Assembly: GCA_963681505.1 (NCBI GenBank)
Contig: OY811978.1
Location: forward strand, 6,370,586-6,434,585
Direction of reading: 5' to 3'
Length of the DNA stretch: 64,000 nucleotides
Source: Eunapius fragilis
Taxonomy: Eukaryota > Porifera > Demospongiae > Spongillida > Spongillidae
In this document: positions 11,884-23,032 of the stretch, piece after piece
How positions within the stretch are numbered: position 1 is the first letter of the stretch
Layout of the letters: the number at the start of each line of letters is the position of its first letter
Position numbers and translations under genes: made by a program
Notes under the pieces: model-generated
Databases searched by the model: none
Told to the model about the DNA's origin: nothing
Seen by the model: the letters and a program-made list of their open reading frames with translations, nothing else

Positions 11884-13313
11884 CTATCTGTTACACTCAT
11901 ATCTCAGCGCCAGAATCAGTATGTTCCAAGCAGCTCGTACTCCAGTTAGGCCACGCGTAATGGGTGAAGACACCGAGCGAAGGGCATCGTCATCTTTTCT
12001 GTCGTCGTCAAGATCTTCGTTGCAACCTGCAGGTAGAAAGGCAGGGTACAACTCGATGAAAAGGTCGTGAATAGATTCCATGCTGACTACCCTGTCCAAA
12101 CCAAAATGCACTTTGGCCAGCTTGGCCTTGGCAATGGAGGCAAGGGACGGAGGTTGGAGCGGCTTGTGGGCAGCCAGCGCTCTCACCACCAGATCTGCTT
12201 TCGCCTTGACCTCCCCAGGTACGTACCAGGGCATGCAGATGACGTAGTCCAACAGTCCTTCATCGACCATGATCTCCTGGTGGCTAGGCCGGCTGAGAGA
12301 GCTTATGAGACAGAAGATGGTCACCTGGATGCTTAGGGACTGCAGCTTGGTCAAGACGGCACTGCCTGTGGAGGCAGGCGTGTTGGGAATGTAGAGCAGT
12401 TTTACGTAAGGGAAAAAGATGGACCAGCTGAATCTGCAAGTCTCTTCGAACCTCATGAGTTCATAGGGGTCAGCTGTGTCCAGCAACTCCTGCATGTGGC
12501 AGTGCATCTTTTCCAGCAGCGAGGGAGGGAGGAGGGAGGGAGAAGCAAGGACAAGCTGAGCCATGAACACCTGGGTGAAATACCTGCCAGGAAATTGCAA
12601 ACACATGTAACATTAAACAGTAGGCGACACAATGGTATCCATGTATAATTGACTGAAATACATTTACCAAAGCGCACTGCACAGGTTTTTTTTTCTAGTT
12701 GTAATAAATGTTTTTTTATTGTACTATAACCCATGAACCTTGTATGCTGAAAGGATCGGACAGCACAGAGCTCACTGGTTCAGCACATGGGTCAAGAGAT
12801 GCTCACAGCATTAAAAAAAAAACACCAAAGTGTTTATCTAATAACCCTCCCCCTCCTGTGAGGGTATCAATGATTATTTCACTGTCTCACTCCCCTATCC
12901 TTCCACTCTCTCCCAGATTTGTGTGCTTACATCCTACATGTACATCAATAACTGACTCCAACAAAAAACATGTCACCCCCCCCCCCCCCCCCCAACAAAA
13001 TGTTGCTATCTACGGATGTAATGAATTCCAATGAGAGCATACCACCAGCCACCTGGCCTGGCTCACTTGAGAAGCATGAAGTCGATGGGAGTGGACTGTT
13101 ACTCCATCGCTGCCCCTCTGTACACACACGCCTCTAGGAGTCCCTCAATGACCTCAGCCCTGCACAGGTGGGCGTGCACGGAGGGGCTGTGGGCGCAGCA
13201 CAGGAAGATGCTGGCCACCAGCTGGGCACGGAGGATCTCAAAAGTAGGGGAGACTGACACACACAACAGCTGGCGTAGCAGTTCAGAGTTGGAGGCCAGC
13301 TCTTCCTGAATCT
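11884..13313 (-). CDS. Helical-repeat-like protein, 3' exons, with in-frame stop
   Basis: Two minus-strand exons, 13313-13067 and 12583-11884, join cleanly: donor CAA|GTGAGC, acceptor GGCAG|G, with the split codon giving ...DFMLLK-YFTQVF.... The sequence is leucine-rich and amphipathic, compatible with armadillo/HEAT-like helices (LLRQLLCVSVS, AEVIEGLLEACVY, LLDYVICMPW). It ends with an acidic stretch (EDLDDDRKDDD). The upstream exon has one in-frame TAA at about 13099-13101, after RGAAME. The reading frame is otherwise open on both sides, so this is either a recent nonsense mutation, an allele or a sequence error. The 5' end is not found; the upstream intron starts inside a minisatellite. 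I do not recognise the exact family. Confidence 0.6.
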
Positions 13314-13317
13314 CTGG

Positions 13318-13650
13318 CATCTCACACACACTGGATGGGAACATACGGGGCACATATCTGGCATCACACACACACACACACTGGATGGGAACATACGGGG
13401 CACATCTGGCATCACACACACACACTGGATGGGAACATACGGGGCACATATCTGGCATCTCACACACACTGGATGGGAACATACGGGGCACATATCTGGC
13501 ATCTCACACACACTGGATGGGAACATTCGGGGCACATATCTGGCATCTCACACACACACACTAGATGGAACATACGGGGCACATATCTGACATCTCACAC
13601 ACACTAGATGGAACATACGGGGCACATATCTGGCATCTCACACAAACGAT
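13318..13650. repeat. ~44-bp minisatellite at a splice acceptor
   Basis: About seven and a half copies of a unit containing CTGGATGGGAACATACGGGG and CACATATCTGGCATCTCACA. On the minus strand each unit ends ...GTGTGAGATGCCAG, the same sequence as the acceptor of the adjoining exon (13313). The putative 3' splice site has therefore been copied several times. Confidence 0.93.
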
Positions 13651-13734
13651 TGGGAGCACAAGGGGTACATGAAAGCTACACGAACAGGCAGGCTAATGAT
13701 GCTGAATGTCAAGCTAGCACATTGTGCGAGTACA

Positions 13735-13764
13735 CCACACACACACGCACACACACACGCACAC

Positions 13765-13817
<53 letters not shown>
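13735..13817. repeat. (CA)n microsatellite
   Basis: CA tract with occasional CGCA, about 80 bp. Confidence 0.95.
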
Positions 13818-13820
<3 letters not shown>

Positions 13821-13927
13821 TTGCACATAGCATAACATCAGCCAAATCAGAGAGCGAGACTTGTTAATTTGACTATGAATGATCCCTTGGTGTCTGTGTC
13901 TGACACAAGCACCATGCTGACATTATG

Positions 13928-14325
13928 AAGTCCGATACCCCTGGGGTTTTAAACTGCCACATTTGTAAGTAGGAGTGTTCAAATTACTTTGAATTCTTTG
14001 TGTACGTAGAGGGGTCCTGACGCTATCGATATCTTCTGTTCTTTAAGTTTTACTTTATCCATTACAGAGATACAGCTGTCCAAAGTAATTGCACATTTTC
14101 TCCATACATTCAATTGGAAGCGGTTCGCCCAATTTATTGGCGCAAAACGACCGAATAATGTGCATAAACTTTGCACAGCGATATCTCTGTAACGGAAAAG
14201 GTAATTAACGAACTAAACAAATCAATAGCGACAGGACCCTGCTATGTTCCGGATTTGAAGCAATTTGAATGCTCCTACTTGAAGATGTGGCAGTTTTAAC
14301 CCCACAGGATATCGGACCTCTGCTG
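13928..14325. mobile_element. Foldback element FB1, copy 2
   Basis: Complete short foldback with arms of about 165 bp. The left arm starts GAAGTCCGATACCCCTGGGG and its inverted partner ends CCACAGGATATCGGACCTC. Inside, both arms contain the complement of AATCAATAGCGACAGGACCC and a GTTACAGAGATA motif. The centre is about 50 bp. It matches the elements at 26935, 33085 and 63745. No coding capacity. Confidence 0.8.
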
Positions 14326-14448
14326 TGCTTTTGCAAGACACGGAAATGTATTTTCACATGGAGAAATGGTGTGGTATGAAATGTTGCAAATAGGAAATCT
14401 CTAGCGTTTACTGTTTGGATGATATAGTGATCTGAATTGCATGCTGCA

Positions 14449-15855
14449 TACCGTATTTCCTTGATTACAAAGCCGCTGCTTCTATTCAGGCCACAATGGT
14501 ACCCGCATAAAAAAATTTAGACTGTTCAACAGTTGTGTAGTAGTGTGTGAAATTTGATATTTGATATTTGATTACAGTGCCCTATTCTGCTATCACTTCA
14601 GTACACCAAAACATTTTTGTGCCGGTTTCACAATCAATCTATCGGCACTAACAATGAGATTAACAGACCCGAGTCAAGAGCTGATAGGAATGTGACTGGG
14701 GTTCGCAGATTTTTGCGTGTACCAATAGTGAAATTATGCTACAACAAAGTCACGTTTGTTATTTGTATCGCATTTAGATTCGTAGGAATGAATTATAACT
14801 CGAAAGGGGTCTTGGAAGGCATTTCTATTTTATAGGATGTTCATCACTACATGTAGTGACATACATGTAAAACATGTCAGAGCTCTGCGAATGGTGTAAA
14901 AATGAACCTCTTGTGCTGCACAACATCTTGTCAAAATTTTCAAGTGCTTTGGGGGTACTTTATACTCTTATTTTCAGTTTGACTATAATTTAGTCCCTCA
15001 TCCATAAAATAAAATCATATTACGATTCTATGTGTAATAGTACATGTACCTCTAAATCCACAAAGTCTCTTTTTTTGCGTGTAAGCCACTTGTTTTGTTT
15101 TCAAAAGTATAATTGTTACGTTTTTTGCCTTGTTATTTGCGCCATCTTTACTCACTCTACTTTGTGTAAACAAAAACAACCCAATAAACTAACTGAATTT
15201 TAAAATTCACCTCAAATAGTGAGCCCTATTCATGCATATGTACAAGCATGACCGTTCCCAGCTTTGTTCTTCCTTTGTCAATGAGCAGTGTGCCCTTAAG
15301 TTCTAGTTAAGTGCTTTTGTAATGAATCAATTAGTAGCCGCACGCTAACTATGAATAATAGTGTTGTGTCATTATTATTCAACTTGTTGAATATTATGTT
15401 CAACAAGTTGGGCTACTTAAAATAATATGATACCTACTTTTCGGACCCCAAATGCACCAACATAAATTTTACTTCCTCGATGCTGTCGCGGACTTTAGGG
15501 ATAAACTTCTATTAATTTCAATAGAAATGCCTTCCCATGTTGTCTTCAAGACTCCAAATATCATAAAAATGTGCAACAAAAGTAACTAAGTTATAGCGTT
15601 ATTGCTGCGCTAAAATCTGCGAAACTTCTTTGCTCGAATTGCACTCTTGACTTGGCCCACTTGAGTCTATTCATCTCATTGTTAGTGCTTAGGGATTCAT
15701 CGTGAAACCAGCAGAAAAAATGATTTGGCATACTAAAGTGTAGCACAATAGGGCACTGTGATCAAATATCAAATTTCATACACTATTACACAACTGTAGC
15801 AAGTCAAAGTAAATTTTTTTATGCGGGTACAATTGTAATTAAGGAAATACTGTAT
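14449..15855. mobile_element. DNA transposon-like element with long inverted repeats
   Basis: About 1.4 kb bounded by inverted repeats of several hundred bases. The left end begins near CCGTATTTCCTTGATTACAA; the right end is its complement, ending near AAGGAAATACTGTAT. Both arms share the CCCGCATAAAAAAATTTA block, then TTTGATATTTGAT with CAGTGCCCTATT, then ACTAACAATGAGAT, and further in a weaker GGAAGGCATTTCTATT block. The 650-bp interior has no long open frame, so the element looks non-autonomous. Its right end is 66 bp upstream of the exon at 15922. Confidence 0.72.
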
Positions 15856-15921
15856 ATAAATTCACAAGTGTCAAAATCTCGTGGAACTTTCCACATGCAC
15901 ATTGTAACTTTTATTCTGCAG

Positions 15922-16048
15922 GACATTGATGGACAAGGTGAAGAATCTTCAAGACCTAATCAGGCTGAGTGAACAGGAACTGGAGCACTTGCTTGGAAAT
16001 GATTCCAACGCCCATCTGTTGTGGACTTTCCTTCATTCTGATTTATAG
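15922..16048 (+). CDS. ERCC4-like: Terminal exon of ERCC4/XPF-like nuclease subunit
   Basis: A clean acceptor (TTATTCTGCAG) opens a 127-nt exon. After one carried base it reads LMDKVKNLQDLIRLSEQELE, then a leucine-rich stretch with GNDSNAHLLW, and stops at TAG. This is the signature of the C-terminal tandem helix-hairpin-helix domain of XPF: LM..VKN, L..LS..EL, LGN..NA..L..F.H. In known biology XPF pairs with ERCC1 through this domain and cuts DNA 5' of lesions in nucleotide excision repair. No upstream ERCC4 exon is recognisable on the plus strand between 9 and 15.9 kb, and a transposon sits 66 bp upstream. It is therefore either the end of a gene with a very large intron or a stranded exon copy. 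The match is strong; whether it is expressed is unknown. Confidence 0.75.
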
Positions 16049-17899
16049 AGCCAAATTGTAACTAAAGCTCTAAACAAGAAAAATTAATTGTACTGTATAT
16101 TTTCATTTCAAATTATTACAGTCTGTCACAATCCTAAATGTAAATATGCGGTTGTTTTTTTAATAAGCATCAAACTTATTGAATGCATGTATGTAAGCAT
16201 TATATGCATGTTGTGAAGTGTGAAATTTTATGCTGTATTCCTTAATACTGATTTCAGTCAGTATGATGGTTTGGTAATGGAACTTACCCTGGGTTTAGAT
16301 GTGCTGAGAGCACAGTGCAAAATGACTGGCACTCACACACACAGTTTTGGCTTATATACACACAGGATAATTGTGATACTGTTATGTATATGACCACTTC
16401 TCATTATATTTAATAGTTGTTTTAAACACACCTCCCACTGTAGCTACAGACTGATTTAGACACAAGGATCACATCTTTTAGCAAACAGATGATGGAAGCT
16501 GTTAGTGAAAAATAGCACTGCTGCTGAGTTAAACTGCCATGTGATACATACGACACACAGTGCACTATCCAATGTGGGAGGGCCTTTCATTAACATAGTC
16601 ACTTCAACATCCATAATACACATTAAATTGTCACACAGGGATTCATGTAGTTCATAAGAAAGTACTGCCTTGATGTCTGTGTTAGTGTTGCTAAGTTAGT
16701 CAACCAAGTACCATTCTCTTTTGTGTTTTGAGCACCTCTCTGAGTGTTTTTATGTGGGCACTAAATAGATATTTCCTCACTAGTCAATGTGTTTGATCAT
16801 TTACTGTATTAATACATACGTACATGTACATCTTATTTACTTGTCTAGATCCATACCATGTGGAGGTGGCTATTGTTTACCTCTCCCCTTTCCAAAATAT
16901 TTGATGTAGGGGGTGGGGCTATTGCCCCCTTCACCCTAGACTTGGAAGTGGTGATGGTAGGTGTAGTGAATATTCTGGGTAGGTGTAGGTATACAGTTTC
17001 TGTTGAAGTGGCTACAGTTGTGTGGTGGGTGGTTGGAACCTTGGTACAGTGATGATGGTGGGTGGAGGGATAAGTACTGGAAGGGTACAATTGTGATGGG
17101 GAAAAAAAACTTAAGTGGCGTATAACGCTGCAGTAGTCTAGTAAGGTTACTACCCCATATTTATTGGCTTTCCTTCTGCCCCCTCCCCCCTCCCCCCCCA
17201 TGTTTTTGTATTTGATCAACATGAGGGGACCCCCTGCCGTAGTAATATTTCAACGGGCTACAGCCCCCCTTCCCCTCCCCTCAGGCTAAATGAAGCTGTA
17301 TGCCTATGGTATGATGTGTGTTTGTGTCTGTGTGCTTGTGCCTCTGTGATGTGTGCTTGTTGTGTGATGTGTGCTTGTGTGAGTGACTGTGTACAACATT
17401 ACATTATCAAGTGCTTTGGTTATTCTTCAGGTTGGAGGTGAACATGTGTATAGATGAAGAATCCTCACAAACTAAAACTGATTATTTCTGCATTTCTGTA
17501 CAGGTGCTTAAAATGAATCAATTTCATGGCTTATATGTGTACTGGACTATTCACATGCATGCATGGCACCAACAACATGCTATTAATGGTATTAGATGTA
17601 CATTAACCCAGCCAGGGCATATAACTGTTAGCTTGCCCATGTTGGGGCAAAGCTCCTTTTCAGGTCAGAACTTTAGGTGTCCCTTGTGATCCTCTTGGTG
17701 GAAGGGTGTGGAGAGGGGAAGGAGGGACCCAGAGACTGACTCACAAAGTCTACATGGATACTGTGCTATTCAGAGCGAGTATCCGAATATTTTATGCAGA
17801 CCTTGGATCTTCTGTACAATACACGATTGGTACGATGCTCAATAGCTGAGATTTGAAGAATCCTATGGCTATCTCAATCCCTGATAAATGTTTACATTC

Positions 17900-17931
<32 letters not shown>

Positions 17932-18442
17932 CATACACACACCTAATCATATTCATGCTTTCAGTAACCTCAAGGTCAGACCTTACAATGCAGGCAGCTG
18001 CAAAACTTATGTCCAGACATGTCAACAAGCCATGAATGGAAGATATCTGGATTCATATAAGCACATTCATCAGAAATGGTTTCTATTCTGAACTGGAATC
18101 AGACTTTAACTCAAACCTTTTACATTTTTCTGACAAAATGGAAGCTAGGACAATAAAACGCATATTTATATATGTGTATCATCTTACCACTTTGATGTAA
18201 TAAGCAAAAACTGTGTGTGCTCCACCCCCACCCCTTCCCTTCCCCTTCATCCTTATACCTGACCAAGCTCAATCCATGTATGCTCGCAGCTGTCAAGGCA
18301 AACATAAAAGTATACCTTCATTTACATAATCTGAGCGAACCCCTCAAAGTTTAAGTGCCTAAAAAAAGTCCCTTTGTTATTCATGCTGCAATTGTTAAGA
18401 AAACAATAATACTGACCAGTTTTTATATACATGTACTTACAG
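16049..18442. other. Intergenic, low-complexity patches
   Basis: No coherent gene. It includes a GTGATGTGTGCTTGTGTG-type irregular repeat near 17310-17390 and a CA tract at 17899-17942. Short open frames here have no splice consensus or family motif. Confidence 0.45.
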
Positions 18443-20120
18443 TTGCTCGGAAATTTGTCCCTGATGATGTTGATATGGATGAATCTTCTTTGAACAAACC
18501 CTTGGGTGAGTTAATTGAAGGTTTTAACTATAATTATTTCATTTGCAACAGCTGATGGTGATAATGATTATGATGTTCATGGTGCTGCTCAACTTGGAGA
18601 TGGATGTAGTGGTGGAGGTAGTGGTGTTGATGGTGGTGATGATGATGGTGGTGGTGGTGCTCAACTTGGAGATGGATGTAGTGGTGGAGGTAGTGGTGTT
18701 GATGGTGGTGATGATGATGGTGGTGGTGGTGCTCAACTTGAAAAGATAGATGTAGAGGAGGTGATGATGTTGATGGTGGAGGTAGCAGTGTTGATGGTGG
18801 TGATGATGGTGGTGGTGGGGGTGGTGGTGTTCAACTTGAAGATAGATGTAGAGGAGGTGATGATATTGATGGTGGAGGTAGCAGTGTTGATGGTGGTGAT
18901 GATGATAGTGGTGATGGTGCTCAACTTGGAGATGGATGTAGAGGAGGTGATGATGTTGATGGTAGAGGTAGCGGTGTTGATGGTGGTGATGATGATGTTG
19001 GTGGTGGTGATCATGATGATGATAATGGGTGAAGATGATGATGATGATAATGATGGTGAAAATGATGATGATGATTATGATGATGATAATGATGATGACG
19101 GTGTTGGTATTGGAGGTGGTGCTGGTGAAATTGAGGAAGATTCCATTAACATGGAATGGAATACAGAAAAAATCTCAGTCGTGGTTTCAGCCATTGTATG
19201 AAGGCTCCACATGGAGCTTACTGCAGTATTATGCACTCCATATTATATGTCCACAATCAAGCAAGCTCCCAAAGACACTATTTATGCTGAAAAGGTTATT
19301 TAAGGCTTATACTGTTCCTTATAGCTCATCAAAGGTTTGTAGTCAGTGTTCAACTCATTGCCACGGTACATCTAATAATGTTAACTGCCCAAATTGTCGT
19401 TCCTCATCCCTGATAGGCAATTTGTGATTCATATTTCAATTGTGAAGTCACTGCAAACAATAATTTCATAATTTCCTCTTCTACATGGTTTTCTTCCTCC
19501 TTTAATATTTGCACCACTATGCGCTATTAGTATGTGCTATGCATATACTGTTGCAAGAGAAGATAGCATTATCTCAAATCGATGCAGCCGAACTCATGCT
19601 GAATTATGCCTGAACTGTATGGTGAACTTTATCATCATGCACATCAAATGTTCACTCACTATCTCACCTGGCAATGTATGTAAGACAGCTGGATCCACTT
19701 TGGTCATACTCAGCATTTTGTACCGAAAGCAAGAACGGACAACTTAAGCATCTCTACCATGGTAGAGGGGACATAGTTGACCAGTTGATCTTCAACACAG
19801 ATATTGAACTAACATTGCAATTGTGCATAAACTTTTAAAACAGCATGAAAATGAAACCACGCTGAATTATCACCGTATTTAGACAGGAATTGCCATCATT
19901 TCCACTCAAATGATGTGTGTAGGAGAACATGCCTATTTTATTGGTCCTGGATCCAGCTCAGTGACTAATGAAGAGAGAAAATTAATAAATTGTGGAAATC
20001 GCAACATTTTGAAGTTCTCAACGTTCCAGATGGATGGCATGATCTATTGTTCAGCAATGAAATCGGCTAAGGGAAAGCGAAATAGTTCTATTTGTACACA
20101 AGTAAATAAAAACATTCTCT
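18443..20120 (+). pseudogene. EnSpm/DUF4218-like transposon gene remnant with Asp/Gly repeat
   Basis: A 63-nt exon (18443-18505, ARKFVPDDVDMDESSLNKPLG) with acceptor and donor joins in phase 1, across a 46-bp intron, to an exon starting at 18552. That exon runs into a long acidic Asp/Gly-rich repeat. Beyond it, in shifted frames, come QPLYEGSTWSLLQYY, a VCSQC-CPNCR zinc-binding-like cluster (about 19335-19400) and KRNSSICT (about 20080). These phrases recall transposase-associated proteins common in invertebrate genomes, so I read this as a decayed mobile-element gene. Frame changes inside the repeat and after the zinc cluster prevent one continuous product. The family assignment is tentative. 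A long palindrome begins immediately downstream. Confidence 0.38.
18570..19020 (+). repeat. Coding-type minisatellite, Asp/Gly rich
   Basis: Repeats of roughly 70 to 95 bp built on GGTGCTCAACTTGGAGATGG followed by GGAGGTAGTGGTGTTGATGG. In one frame it gives acidic Gly/Asp tracts (VDGGDDDGGGG); unit-length changes not divisible by three swap this to Met/Val/Leu. Units begin identically and diverge from the third copy on. Confidence 0.85.
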
Positions 20121-20382
20121 AACGAGAGAGTTGTTGGTATATAGGATTGACCAATGGTGGTGTAAAAAGCATGGAAACAAGAGTGACAGAAATATTATTG
20201 GAAAATTGAAATAGGCCTATATTTAGCCCATTATTCAGGCATGTGTGTTGTATTGTGTGCTAAATATAGGCCTATTTCAATTTTCCAATAATATTTCTGT
20301 CACTCTTGTTTCCATGCTTTTTACACCACCATTGGTCAATCCTATATACCAACAACTCTCTCGTTAGAAAATGTTTTTATTT
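20103..20382. mobile_element. 280-bp near-perfect palindrome (MITE-like)
   Basis: Arms of about 118-125 bp facing each other around a ~30-bp centre (ATTCAGGCATGTGTGTTG...). Outer tips read AAATAAAAACATT on the left and AATGTTTTTATTT on the right; a TCTAACGAGAGAG block follows inside. Very few mismatches, so it is either recent or maintained by gene conversion. A diverged relative may lie around 50640-50790. No coding capacity. Confidence 0.85.
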
Positions 20383-20466
20383 ACTTGTTTCATAAGTTTT
20401 TTTTCACCCTGTCATAGCAGTATCATAGTCAATAATCAAATGTAGGAAGAGGGTGGATGATCCCCT

Positions 20467-20736
20467 TTATCTCTTAATGCAAGAACAAATAACTTTAATA
20501 GTACTGCTGGTGGTGGGGGCAGCACTGATGGTGCAGGCAGGAGCGCCGGTGGGGGCAGCGCTGGTGGTGCCGGCGGGAGTAGCTGCTGGTAGTGGTGTGG
20601 GCAGTGCTGCTGGTGGTGGTGGCAGAAGCGGGGCTTCTGGAGGTGGTGGGGTGAAGGGGAGAGGAGTCGGAGGATGAATGTACTGTTCCTCCTCCGACCC
20701 CTCGTTGGTGAAAAACCCGCGAAGGTCGTCAGCCAT
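20467..20736 (-). CDS. Possible proline-rich N-terminal exon
   Basis: An 89-codon minus-strand frame starts MADDLRGFFTNEGSEEEQY and continues into Pro/Ala/Thr-rich sequence with PPPP runs. The acidic, non-repetitive first 25 residues look more like a genuine N-terminus than a repeat artefact. However, no downstream exon, domain or polyadenylation signal supports it. It could be a fortuitous frame opposite a GGT/GCT-rich stretch. Confidence 0.25.
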   Translation of the reverse strand: MADDLRGFFTNEGSEEEQYIHPPTPLPFTPPPPEAPLLPPPPAALPTPLPAATPAGTTSAAPTGAPACTISAAPTTSSTIKVICSCIKR

Positions 20737-21580
20737 CTACATATACGTAACAGAGAGTATGATTAAATTTTTACTTCTTTATTTTTTAAAGTAAAGTGCA
20801 GAGCCTTTACACATCTACATAGAGTATTATTAAATTTTTACCTCTTTTTGCTAGCGGATGAGTGGCTTTTATACCTGCAAAGCCTTACACGTGTGCAGAC
20901 TGTGCTATAATTATATTAGTCCAATTCCATCATATTAATGACAGGGAGGGAAGGGGTGTATGCGTGTAAGTTGTGCTAAAATTCTATTGGTCAAATTTGA
21001 TCCAGTAAAAATGGTCCCATCTAAACATGGAGGTGTAGCCTACATGCAGTTAAGTTGTATAGATGGGTAGTGTGGGAACTAAGGAAGTGAACTACATGGC
21101 AGTACATGGCAGCATGTAGATCGATCAATAAGGATATGTTCTCAGGTGAGGTCCTATCTGTGGACAGGGTCTGCAGCTTTATAAGTGTGGGCAGAAGGTC
21201 TGTTTTTATTTCACTACATAAATGTGAGTGTGCTGCTAGAAAGTACCTGATGGTGGCTTATCTTACTTACTGCTGCACAGGCAGATCACTACCCCTAAGA
21301 ATAGCTTTTTCAAGACCACCATTATACTCCATTGGTGCATGAGATTTGGGTTTATACAAGGAGTAGCTATATGGGAAAAGGATATAGTTGCAGCTATTTA
21401 GTTCTCAGCCCTTGCAACTGTAACTATATTCATACAGTTGCAACATTCACGGCTAGACAAGAAAGTCTTCAGATAAGGACGCTTTATCAGATTAAAACAA
21501 TAGACACTACTGTACACACAGTTGAGTCACCATGCATGCTTTACATGTAAAGTGAATGGTTTTGTGCAGATCCGTGCTGT

Positions 21581-21662
21581 ACATAGTCGGGCGGGCCCTA
21601 CTACCCACAGGTAGTAGGGTGACAAGCCCGACCAAACGTGGTAGTAGGGCCGCCCGACTATG
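21581..21662. repeat. Short GC-rich hairpin
   Basis: Inverted arms CATAGTCGGGCGG-CCCTACTACC and GGTAGTAGGG-CCGCCCGACTATG separated by ~30 bp. The loop itself contains a smaller CCTACTACC/GGTAGTAGG hairpin. Resembles the tip-to-tip remnant of a foldback element. Confidence 0.75.
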
Positions 21663-22180
21663 CTGTACAAATGTTGCATGCACAGCTTTTTAATGTTAAT
21701 ACAATATGCCATAACATACCTTTGGGTGGTAGTGGTAGTTCTGTGACCCCTGCGGTACCGCGTCCTCTCGGCAGCACATTTAGCCAATCAGACAGCGGGA
21801 TCATTTCAATACCGACTCTTTTCAGATGCTTTAATGGTAGCTGATATTTCTCCCTATTAGCAGCGCGATTTCCCTCGAGGTTCTCGCCTTTAGTTTTAGC
21901 AGCACGGTTCTCATCGAGGTTCTTCATATCGCCGCCTTTGAGCAGCACGGTTCTCCTTGGGGTCCTCTTCGTATCGCCACCTTTTAGCAGATCGCTTAGA
22001 TTCAATATCGGCCTTGTAACTGTCGCGTACAGAGGCTTTCTTCATTTCGGGATCGGCCTTGTAGCTGTCGCGTACAGAGGCCTTCTTTTTTTTGGGATTG
22101 GCCTTGTAGAGCGCTCGGGCTTTAGCCTTGTTCTCGTATTGCTTTGGAGGTATTCCGCTCGTTGCTTAGATCACTTCTTT
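21640..22180 (-). pseudogene. Degenerate KADP-repeat protein pseudogene
   Basis: Minus-strand translation shows tandem 10-14-residue units such as KKASVRDSYKADPE, ESKRSAKRWRYEEDPKE and NRAAQRRRYEE, a highly basic repeat. I associate such repeats with large mobile-element-linked proteins in sponges and cnidarians, from memory and unverified. Downstream (lower coordinates) the frame is broken, with in-frame TGA at two places where Trp and Arg would fit (SRY*NDPAV*LAK). The last block (CAAERTRYRRGHRTTTTTQR) is followed by a GTATGT donor-like site. No intact product can be made. Confidence 0.5.
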
Positions 22181-22395
22181 TGCATTTTTAGAAAAAGAAC
22201 TTCACTATTAGCCAACGTAACAACTAATATATTAAACTGGATAAAATTAGTGCAGGTTAGAGTATTTATAACTGCCTAAAATTATTAATAAATCGAACTT
22301 GATATATGTATGTCTATATGACATGTAAGGATAACGTGCCGGTAAATTTCGAAGCGATTGGTACTATTCCCGTCCTCCAAAACCGTTCCTAGCTC

Positions 22396-22442
22396 GAGTT
22401 ATACCTTCCTAAAAAGAAGAAGACGACGACGACGACGACGAT
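22396..22442. repeat. Short AAG/GAC trinucleotide tract
   Basis: AAGAAGAAGACGACGACGAC-type trinucleotide run ending in GACGATGG. Confidence 0.8.
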
Positions 22443-22781
22443 GGAGAATTATTTTGAGACTGGGCACGAGAAACAGGAAATTGTTTGTTTCTCTATAACC
22501 ACACCGTTTTATGACACGGAACAAACGTAGAACTGTAGATCGTTGTGCTCTCATTCCATCGCGATAAAGAGATAAGCGATCCGTTTCTCCGTTGTCCCTC
22601 CAGACGCTAGTGAAGTTTTATTAATGACATTCATCAACCCTCAATCAATCCTATATTGAACCTGCTGCCGCAGGTTCAGATACAGTACAGATAATGACAA
22701 ACCTGAGTTTGGTTGCATCCTATTTTTTGTCCTCTCTTCAACACCACCCAAAGCAGTCTTAAAGTCTTTTGCTTTTCACAG

Positions 22782-23032
22782 CAACTCATGCATGGTATAA
22801 AGATGCAGGTCCTTGTTACAATCTTGTATATAAAGAAACAGATCTTTTAACCAAGGCTAATCTTATTGTAAAAGTTCGTGACTGTGTAGCCAGTCCATTA
22901 GTATGCATAAGTCTCGATCGAATAGTATTAAAGGCTGTATTAGCTAAAGTCATGTTAATTAACGAATTATATGTCATCCGACAGCCCAATAGCATAACTA
23001 GAACGATTCAGTGCAATTTGTCATCATATTAG
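22782..23032 (+). pseudogene. Possible C-terminal block of the EnSpm-like remnant
   Basis: An open stretch preceded by an acceptor-like TTTTCACAG reads ATHAWYKDAGPCYN, then PLVCISLDRIVLKAVLAKV and YVIRQPN before a stop. The IS-LDRI...YVIRQPN pattern resembles the C-terminal ends I recall from DUF4218-type transposon proteins. It could continue the remnant at 19.2-20.1 kb across ~2.7 kb of inserted sequence, but donor and acceptor phases do not match, so I do not join them. Confidence 0.3.

Noticed and set aside
20102..22782. Single intron joining 19.9-20.1 kb to 22.8-23.0 kb
   Set aside because: Donor and acceptor phases do not match, and a MITE-like palindrome begins at the supposed donor.
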